DNA of 41,864 nt from Rhizobium sp. Q54 (GTDB lineage: Bacteria; Pseudomonadota; Alphaproteobacteria; Rhizobiales; Xanthobacteraceae): the NCBI GenBank assembly GCA_945861265.1, contig CAMAUC010000024.1:1-41864 (forward strand), in the 5' to 3' direction. The first letter of the stretch is position 1. Each line of letters begins with the position of its first letter. The notes beneath the pieces were generated by a model. The model saw nothing but the letters and a program-made list of their open reading frames with translations, ran no database searches and was not told where the DNA came from. This document shows, in pieces, positions 36,875-41,864 of this stretch. The position numbers and the translations under genes are program-made.

Positions 36875-37705
36875 TCACGCCGCCAGTCCCAACAATCTCC
36901 TCGCTTCCGCCGGCGTCGCCGGACGGCGGCCATATTCCGCGCACAGGTCGGCGACGCGCTTGACCAGGGCCGCGTTCGACGGCGCGAGCTTGCCGCTTTC
37001 GTCCCAGCGGATGTTGTCCTCGAGTCCGGTGCGGCAATGACCGCCTGCCTCCAGACTCCAGCGGTTGAGCAGCAACTGGCCCTTGCCGATGCCGGCGCCG
37101 GTCCAGGTCGCATTCGGCGCGAGGCGCTTGAGAGTCTTGACGTAGTAATCGAAGGTTTCCTTGTCGACCGGCATGGCATTCTTCACACCCATGACAAACT
37201 GCACATGCAGCGGACCCTTGATCCGGCCGTCCTGTTCCATTTTCACCGCTTGGAAAATCATCGACAGGTCGAAGGCCTCGATCTCCGGCTTGACGTTGTT
37301 GGCGATCATCTCGGCCGCCAGCCAGTCGACCAGTTCCGGCGAGTTCTCGTAAACGCGCGTCGGGAAATTGCACGAACCCGTCGACAATGACGCCATGTCC
37401 GGCCGCAAGGGCAGCATGCCGCCGCGCTCGCGGCCGTTGCCGGACCGGCCGCCGGTCGACAACTGGATGATCATGCCGGGGCAATGCTTCTTCAGGCCCT
37501 CGACCAGACGACCGAATTTCTCCGGGTCGGAACTGGTCGTGCCGTCGTCGTTGCGAACGTGACAATGCGCCAGCGACGCGCCGGCCTCGAATGACGCTTG
37601 CGTCGACTCGACCTGCTCGGCGACCGTGATCGGCACCGCCGGGTTGTCCTTCTTGGTCGGCACCGAGCCGGTGATTGCGACAGTGATGATGCAAGGCGTG
37701 GTCAT
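36875..37705 (-). CDS. Beta-keto acid cleavage enzyme (BKACE / DUF849, 3-keto-5-aminohexanoate cleavage-like)
   Basis: This 276-residue TIM-barrel Zn enzyme condenses a beta-keto acid with acetyl-CoA and cleaves it to an acyl-CoA plus acetoacetate. Family motifs are IITVAITGSVPTK at residues 6-18, the metal-binding His pair AHCHVRNDDG at 46-55, IIQLSTGGRSG at about 79-89 and TGAGIGKGQLLLNRWSLEAGGHCRTGLEDN near 202-231. The best known member, Kce, acts in lysine fermentation, but the family spans many substrates (carnitine, beta-keto amino acids), so specificity is open. The start ATG 37705 lies 23 bases after the NlpC/P60 gene. It is the last gene of the minus-strand operon that also encodes an acyl-CoA dehydrogenase-fold protein, which makes a short-chain acyl-CoA substrate chain plausible. 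Confidence 0.92.
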   Translation of the reverse strand: MTTPCIITVAITGSVPTKKDNPAVPITVAEQVESTQASFEAGASLAHCHVRNDDGTTSSDPEKFGRLVEGLKKHCPGMIIQLSTGGRSGNGRERGGMLPLRPDMASLSTGSCNFPTRVYENSPELVDWLAAEMIANNVKPEIEAFDLSMIFQAVKMEQDGRIKGPLHVQFVMGVKNAMPVDKETFDYYVKTLKRLAPNATWTGAGIGKGQLLLNRWSLEAGGHCRTGLEDNIRWDESGKLAPSNAALVKRVADLCAEYGRRPATPAEARRLLGLAA

Positions 37706-37728
37706 GGCGTTCCTCCGAAATTTTCTCT

Positions 37729-38565
37729 TTATAGCCGTTTGACGCTGGTGACGTCACTGCCACCGCGCTTGATACGGGTCACGGCTTCGCTAACCGGCTC
37801 CTTCGCCACCATCATGTGATGGGCGTTGGCGTGAATGATCGTTGTCGCGTCGCAGGCAATCGCCACATGGCCCTTCCAGAAGATCAGATCGCCGCGCCGC
37901 AACTCAGCGAGCGTCTTCGGCTGACCGAGCGCGCTTTCCTGCATATAGGTGTCGCGCGGGCAGGCATGGCCGGCCAGTTGCAGCGCCAGTTGCACCAGCC
38001 CCGAGCAGTCGATGCCGAGCGACGACTTGCCGCCCCACAGGTAGGGCGCGTTCATCAGCATTTCGCCGACAGCGACGAAGTCCGGCTGGCGCTTTGCCAG
38101 CGGCGCGACATGCGCCAGCGGATAGTGCCAGTTGAAGGCGTCGAGCGCGAAGCGATCGGACTCGCGTGCGATGTCGATCCTCGCGCCCATCGGCAGCGCG
38201 ATCATCGGCGGCAGTTTGATGTCAGGTCCGGGAAAGCCGAAGGTACGCGGCACGCAGACGCGGTGCGTCCGCAACGGGCCGACCGAGCCGAGTGCGTTGG
38301 CCGACAGATAACCGACGTAGCCGTCGGTCTCCAACTGGCCCCAGGCCCAGCCTTCGTCACTCACCTCGTAGACGGTGACGCGCTCGCCCTTGAGCGCCTG
38401 GGTGTCGAGTGCCGCCTCGTGCGCCGGGTCGCGTCGCAGGTCGGCGATCGGCTCGATGACTTCGAGCAACGTGCCGTCGACAAACTGCGCGGCCTCGACC
38501 TGACCTTGCAAGTGTCGCGCAGCGATGTCGCGACGGTAGGGGTTTAATCTCGGATCGAGAGTCAT
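37729..38565 (-). CDS. NlpC/P60 family peptidase (C40) with SH3-like domains
   Basis: This 278-residue protein has bacterial SH3-like domains in residues 25-160 (VTVYEVSDEGWAWGQLETDGYVGYL) and a C40 cysteine peptidase domain from about 162. The catalytic Cys187 sits in GIDCSGLVQ, His233 in KGHVAI, and a third polar residue, probably His245, in IIHANAHH. Such enzymes cut the gamma-D-Glu to meso-diaminopimelate bond of muropeptides. There is no signal peptide, so it probably works in the cytoplasm on imported wall peptides, unlike secreted wall hydrolases. Its start is 3 bases after the M17 aminopeptidase stop, indicating tight coupling. This neighbour pair, as I recall, recurs in Hyphomicrobiales. 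Confidence 0.92.
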   Translation of the reverse strand: MTLDPRLNPYRRDIAARHLQGQVEAAQFVDGTLLEVIEPIADLRRDPAHEAALDTQALKGERVTVYEVSDEGWAWGQLETDGYVGYLSANALGSVGPLRTHRVCVPRTFGFPGPDIKLPPMIALPMGARIDIARESDRFALDAFNWHYPLAHVAPLAKRQPDFVAVGEMLMNAPYLWGGKSSLGIDCSGLVQLALQLAGHACPRDTYMQESALGQPKTLAELRRGDLIFWKGHVAIACDATTIIHANAHHMMVAKEPVSEAVTRIKRGGSDVTSVKRL

Positions 38566-38568
38566 GAA

Positions 38569-39942
38569 TTAGGAATACCGCGCGCACAGCAGCGCATAAA
38601 GCGCGCGGGCGGTCTGGCATTCGGCGCCTTCCGGCCGCCCGGGTTTGGCCGAATTGGTCCAGGCGAAGATGTCGAAATGCAGCCAGCTTGGCGCGGTGAC
38701 GAATTTCCTCAGGAACAGTGCGGCGGTGATGGCGCCGCCCTGACCGCCGGTCGAGACATTGTTGGTGTCGGACACTTTCGAATCGAGCAGCGCTTCGTAG
38801 GGTCTCCACAGCGGCAGGCGCCAGACCGGGTCGTTCTCGGCCATGCCTGTCTTCGCCATGTCGGCGGCCAGTGCGTCGTCGTCGGTGAACATGGCCGGCA
38901 GTTCGGGGCCGAGCGCGACGCGGGCCGCGCCGGTCAAAGTGGCGAAGTCGATCATCAGCGCCGGCTTTTCCTCGTCGGCCAGCGCCAGCGCATCGGCCAG
39001 CACCAACCGCCCCTCGGCGTCGGTGTTGCCGATCTCGACGGTGATGCCCTTGCGCGACGTGTAGATGTCGCGCGGGCGGAAGCTCAAGCCGGAAATCGAA
39101 TTTTCCACCGCCGGGATCAACACGCGCAGCCGCACCGGCAGCTTGCGCGCCATGATCATGTGGGCGAGGCCGAGCGACGTCGCGGCGCCGCCCATGTCCT
39201 TCTTCATGTTGAGCATGCCGGTGTCGTTTTTGATGTCGAGCCCGCCGGTGTCGAAGCAGACGCCCTTGCCGACCAGGGTCACTTTCGGATCGGTTTCCTT
39301 GCCCCAGACGATGTCGATCAGGCGGGGGCTGCGCGGCGAGCCCATGCCGACGGCATGGATCAGCGGAAATTCCTTCGTCAGTCTGTCGCCGGCGATAACC
39401 TCTACCCTGGCGCCGTGCAGCTTGGCCAGCACGCGCGCGGCGGCTTCCAGTTCGTCCGGTCCCATATCGTTCGACGGCGTATTGATGAGATCGCGCGTCA
39501 GGGCGACGCCCTCTGCGATGCGGCTGAGATCGTCGCCATCGACCCCGTCCGGTACTGTCAGCCGCACGTTGCGCGTCTCGCCTTTGCGATAGCGGGTGAA
39601 CTGGTAGGCGCCCATCGCGAAAGCCAGCGCCGCCAGCCTCGTGTCGTGCGGCGCATTGGCGAAGCGATAGATGCCGGCCGGCAGCGCGTGGACCAATTGG
39701 CCGGGCCGGAACGGGTCGATCATGTCGCCGGGACGTTCGATGCCAAACAGCGCGCCGGCCAACTTGCCATCGAGCTTCGGCAGCAGAAGCAACTTGCCGG
39801 GCTTGGCTTCAAAGCCGGCGGCGGCAGCAAAATTACGCTCCCGTTCGCCGAACGCTTTCAATATCGCGTCGCCATTGTCGGCGTGGACGAACCAGATCGG
39901 GATGCCGCGCGCTTCCGATGCGCTGGCGAATTGAGGATGCAT
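38569..39942 (-). CDS. Leucyl aminopeptidase family protein (M17)
   Basis: This 457-residue cytosolic dizinc/dimanganese aminopeptidase removes N-terminal residues from peptides. The catalytic C-terminal domain holds the metal ligands: VGKGVCFDTGGLDIK (Lys and Asp), MKKDMGGAA (Asp) and NTDAEGRL (Asp, Glu, plus the catalytic Arg). The N-terminal domain (about residues 1-150) is divergent, as in the PepB-like subgroup. All ligands are present, so it should be active. The ATG at 39942 has a GGAG site that overlaps the stop of the acyl-CoA dehydrogenase gene two bases upstream. Together with the NlpC/P60 enzyme it could finish degradation of imported wall peptides, though a general peptidase role is equally compatible. 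Confidence 0.94.
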   Translation of the reverse strand: MHPQFASASEARGIPIWFVHADNGDAILKAFGERERNFAAAAGFEAKPGKLLLLPKLDGKLAGALFGIERPGDMIDPFRPGQLVHALPAGIYRFANAPHDTRLAALAFAMGAYQFTRYRKGETRNVRLTVPDGVDGDDLSRIAEGVALTRDLINTPSNDMGPDELEAAARVLAKLHGARVEVIAGDRLTKEFPLIHAVGMGSPRSPRLIDIVWGKETDPKVTLVGKGVCFDTGGLDIKNDTGMLNMKKDMGGAATSLGLAHMIMARKLPVRLRVLIPAVENSISGLSFRPRDIYTSRKGITVEIGNTDAEGRLVLADALALADEEKPALMIDFATLTGAARVALGPELPAMFTDDDALAADMAKTGMAENDPVWRLPLWRPYEALLDSKVSDTNNVSTGGQGGAITAALFLRKFVTAPSWLHFDIFAWTNSAKPGRPEGAECQTARALYALLCARYS

Positions 39943-39944
39943 GA

Positions 39945-41177
39945 TTACTCCGCGGCGTCGCGTAATGAAGGTTTAGGGGCATAACCGTCGCGGGTCTGCG
40001 GCAGCTTCCAGCCGAGCATCTTGGAGGCGACGAGAGTGCGCAGCACCTGCGCCGTGCCGCCGCCAATGGTGAACATGCGCACGTCGCGGGCCATGCGTTC
40101 CAGCGGCAGGTCGCGCGAATAGCCGCGTGCGCCGAAAAACTGCAGCGCGTCGTTGACGATCTTGATAGCGGCCTCGGAGGCGAAGATCTTCGCCTGCGCC
40201 GCCAGCATCGGATTGGGAAAAGCGCTGCCGTCCGGCCCGCGCGAGCGCGCCGCCTGATAGAGCATCAGCCGCGACGCGGTGAGTTGCGTCTGCATGTCGG
40301 CCAGCATCCATTGCAGGCCCTGGAATTCGCCGATCGGACGGCCGAACTGTTCGCGTTGCTTCGCCCAGGCCAGCGCATGATCGAGCGCGCCGCCGGCGAT
40401 GCCCATCGCCACGGTGCCGGCGCCGACGCGCTGGCTGTTATAGGCGTTCATCAAATCGGCAAAGCCGCGTTTGAAACCCGATGGCGGCATCACCACCATG
40501 TTTGCCGGCACTTCAAGATTGTCGAAGGTCAGTTCGCCCTCCGGCATGCCGCGCAGGCCCATGGTCTTTTCGCGTTTGGTCAGACGCAAGGCCTTGTCGT
40601 CGCGCACGGCGAGAAAGCCGCCAATGCCCAGATCATCGCCGCGCTCGTCGAACACGCGGGCAAAGATCAGATGCAGGCGCGAGACGCCGGCGCCGGTGAT
40701 CCAGTGCTTCTTGCCGTTGATGATGAACACATCGCCGCGTTTGTCGGCGCGCGTCGTCATCGCCATGGCGTCGCTGCCGGCGTCCGGTTCGGTAATGCAG
40801 ATGGCGGGCTTGTCGCCCTCCAGCACCAGTCGCGCCGCCAGTTCTTTTTGCGCCGGGTTGCCATAGGCCATCACGGTCGAGATCGCGCCCATATTGGTTT
40901 CGACCACGATGCGCGAGGTGACTGTACAGGACTTCGCCATTTCTTCGATGACCAGCACGGCGTCGAGGTAGCTCGCATCCTGTCCGCCGAGCGCCTTCGG
41001 CATGGTCATGCCAAGGAAGCCGGCCTCGGCCAGCGCCTTGACGATGTCGGCCGGATATTGCTCGTCGCTGTCGATAGCGGCCGCGCGCGGGCGCACGACC
41101 CGGAGCGAAAATTCGCGGGCCCGGGCTTGCAGCGCAAGTTCGGCAGGGGAGAGGCCAACGGGCAAATCGAGGGTCAT
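39945..41177 (-). CDS. Acyl-CoA dehydrogenase-fold flavoprotein lacking both known catalytic glutamates
   Basis: This 410-residue protein has the full acyl-CoA dehydrogenase architecture: N-terminal helices (1-125), a middle beta domain with the FAD/substrate motif CITEPDAGSDA (about 127-137) and WITGAG, and C-terminal helices with REQFGRPIGEFQGLQWMLADM and FFGARGYSRDLPLERMARDVR. The position of the usual base near the C-terminus (YEGT) reads IGGGT, so Glu is Gly373. The alternative base position in helix G, Glu in isovaleryl-CoA dehydrogenase, is Gln249 (NSQRVG). Enzymes of this fold without the Glu, such as 3-sulfinopropionyl-CoA desulfinase, do not dehydrogenate. FAD binding therefore seems retained, but the reaction is uncertain. 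It is the first gene of the operon leading to the peptidases and BKACE. Confidence 0.9.
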   Translation of the reverse strand: MTLDLPVGLSPAELALQARAREFSLRVVRPRAAAIDSDEQYPADIVKALAEAGFLGMTMPKALGGQDASYLDAVLVIEEMAKSCTVTSRIVVETNMGAISTVMAYGNPAQKELAARLVLEGDKPAICITEPDAGSDAMAMTTRADKRGDVFIINGKKHWITGAGVSRLHLIFARVFDERGDDLGIGGFLAVRDDKALRLTKREKTMGLRGMPEGELTFDNLEVPANMVVMPPSGFKRGFADLMNAYNSQRVGAGTVAMGIAGGALDHALAWAKQREQFGRPIGEFQGLQWMLADMQTQLTASRLMLYQAARSRGPDGSAFPNPMLAAQAKIFASEAAIKIVNDALQFFGARGYSRDLPLERMARDVRMFTIGGGTAQVLRTLVASKMLGWKLPQTRDGYAPKPSLRDAAE

Positions 41178-41290
41178 GGTTGGGCCTTATACAGGATTTG
41201 CATTTGTCATTCCGAGTCGATCCGAAGCCCCAGGTCCTGTGTGCCTTGCGTGCCCCCGGGAATGGCCGTAGGGCGGGCCCAGAATACAAG

Positions 41291-41312
41291 TTAACCACTC
41301 GTTAGGGTTAAC
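41291..41312. promoter_or_regulatory. CtrA-like site upstream of the TPR lipoprotein gene
   Basis: TTAA-N7-TTAG at 41291-41305 matches the CtrA consensus TTAA-N7-TTAA at 7 of 8 positions, and a further GTTAAC follows at 41307-41312. The site lies 17-38 bases before the start codon, close enough to be a repressor or activator site. Tentative. Confidence 0.35.
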
Positions 41313-41328
41313 GTTTTATTGCTCGGTT

Positions 41329-41864
41329 ATGCCGCTGCAAGTTCGTCCTCTGAAATTCCGTCTGCTGGCGTCGGTCGCCCTGGCTGCGCTGTTGGCGCTG
41401 CCGATCGCCGGCTGCAAGACGACGGGTGACGACACTACCGGCTCGATCGGCGCCGATTCAACGCCACGCAGCGAGGCCGAATGGCGGCAGTCGCTCGAAG
41501 CTTCAGGCGCGCGCTACCGCGCCAATCCGGACGACCCGGCCGCCGCCATGGCCTATGCGCGGGGCCTGCGCGCCACCGACCAGCGCGCCCAGGCGGTCGC
41601 CGTGCTGGAACAGGCTTCGATCCGCAATCCCGCCAATATGCCGTTGCTCGGCGCCTATGGCCGCGCGCTCGCCGACTCGGGCGATCTCAATCAGGCGCTC
41701 GAGGTCCTCGGTCGCGCGCATACGCCCGACAATCCGGACTGGCGCGTGCTCAACGCCCAGGGCGCGGTGCTCGATCAGTTGGGCCGCCATCCGGAGGCGC
41801 AGCGGCATTATTCGTCGGCGCTCAAGATCGTGCCGGATGAGCCGTCGGTCTTGTCCAATCTCGG
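41329..41864 (+). CDS. TPR-containing lipoprotein, TadD-like (cut by window edge)
   Basis: From the ATG at 41329 the frame stays open to the last base, giving 178 visible residues. The N-terminus has a lipoprotein signal: basic PLQVRPLKFR, a hydrophobic core and the lipobox LPIAGC (lipid-bearing Cys at about residue 29). A Thr/Ser-rich spacer (about 30-50) leads into tetratricopeptide repeats, e.g. LGAYGRALADSGDLNQALEVLGRA and NAQGAVLDQLGRHPEAQRHYSSALKIVP. Such proteins, including TadD of the Tad pilus system, are outer-membrane-attached scaffolds. The Tad assignment would need the genes beyond the window. It is divergent from the acyl-CoA dehydrogenase gene. Confidence 0.8.
   Translation, partial: MPLQVRPLKFRLLASVALAALLALPIAGCKTTGDDTTGSIGADSTPRSEAEWRQSLEASGARYRANPDDPAAAMAYARGLRATDQRAQAVAVLEQASIRNPANMPLLGAYGRALADSGDLNQALEVLGRAHTPDNPDWRVLNAQGAVLDQLGRHPEAQRHYSSALKIVPDEPSVLSNL

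Noticed and set aside
41208-41264. CATTCC/GGAATG inverted arms as a terminator or insertion scar
   Set aside because: The arms are six bases with a 45-base gap and the sequence between them does not pair well. It is probably a degenerate dispersed repeat, and no terminal repeats or target duplication are visible.

Overview
The window is high-GC (roughly 63-66%) chromosomal DNA from an alphaproteobacterium, most likely of the order Hyphomicrobiales in the Bradyrhizobium / Rhodopseudomonas / Pseudolabrys neighbourhood. I infer this from gene content: a D-tartrate dehydratase that closely resembles the Bradyrhizobium japonicum enzyme, a membrane-anchored CycM-like cytochrome c next to kdsB and prephenate dehydratase, a DUF2865 protein, a stand-alone eRF1-domain-like 'translational machinery' protein and a YejABEF locus with two binding proteins. 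I saw no tRNA, rRNA, CRISPR array, insertion sequence or phage gene. Most of the window reads as ordinary core chromosome with short intergenic spaces. No stretch above 300 bases lacks a gene; the longest gaps are 24981-25181 and 2871-3060.

Layout. 1-5000: the start of a secreted Pro/Ala-rich protein (partial), two tandem MltB-type lytic transglycosylases, an LhgO-like FAD oxidoreductase and a DUF2865 protein. 5100-8525: two ArsB/NhaD-type ion antiporters flanking a RidA-family protein. 8633-10620: D-tartrate dehydratase (tarD) and a SAM methyltransferase. 10675-14844: polA and an acyltransferase-3 membrane protein, both on the minus strand. 15017-22771: ugd, an inverted pair of REP-like palindromes, hrpB, a retropepsin-like protease, a phosphoglucomutase/phosphomannomutase, a CopD-like membrane protein and an FAD monooxygenase. 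22841-24181: a methyl-accepting chemotaxis protein broken by two compensating frameshifts. 24195-27979: SDR oxidoreductase, eRF1-like protein, pheA-type prephenate dehydratase, kdsB and cytochrome c, then a textbook terminator. 28149-35902: a five-gene yej operon (two binding proteins, two permeases, a double ATPase). 35920-36744: two small orphan genes of visibly lower GC. 36875-41177: a minus-strand operon of acyl-CoA dehydrogenase, M17 aminopeptidase, NlpC/P60 peptidase and a beta-keto acid cleavage enzyme. 41329 to the end: a TPR lipoprotein (partial).

How the genes fit together. The strongest theme is the cell envelope. Two lytic transglycosylases could release anhydro-muropeptides. YejBEF with two YejA-type binding proteins matches the transporter family reported to import muropeptides in Agrobacterium. 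The NlpC/P60 peptidase and M17 aminopeptidase could degrade the peptides. ugd, the hexose mutase, kdsB and the acyltransferase serve polysaccharide and LPS synthesis. The joint pathway is inference; each family assignment stands on its own motifs.

The observations most worth a second look are the acyl-CoA dehydrogenase-fold protein lacking both known catalytic glutamates, the double-frameshifted chemoreceptor, the low-GC orphan pair, the covarying REP doublet, and an FNR/FixK-like box ahead of the eRF1-like gene. I did not find convincing evidence of a wholly new defence or mobile system.
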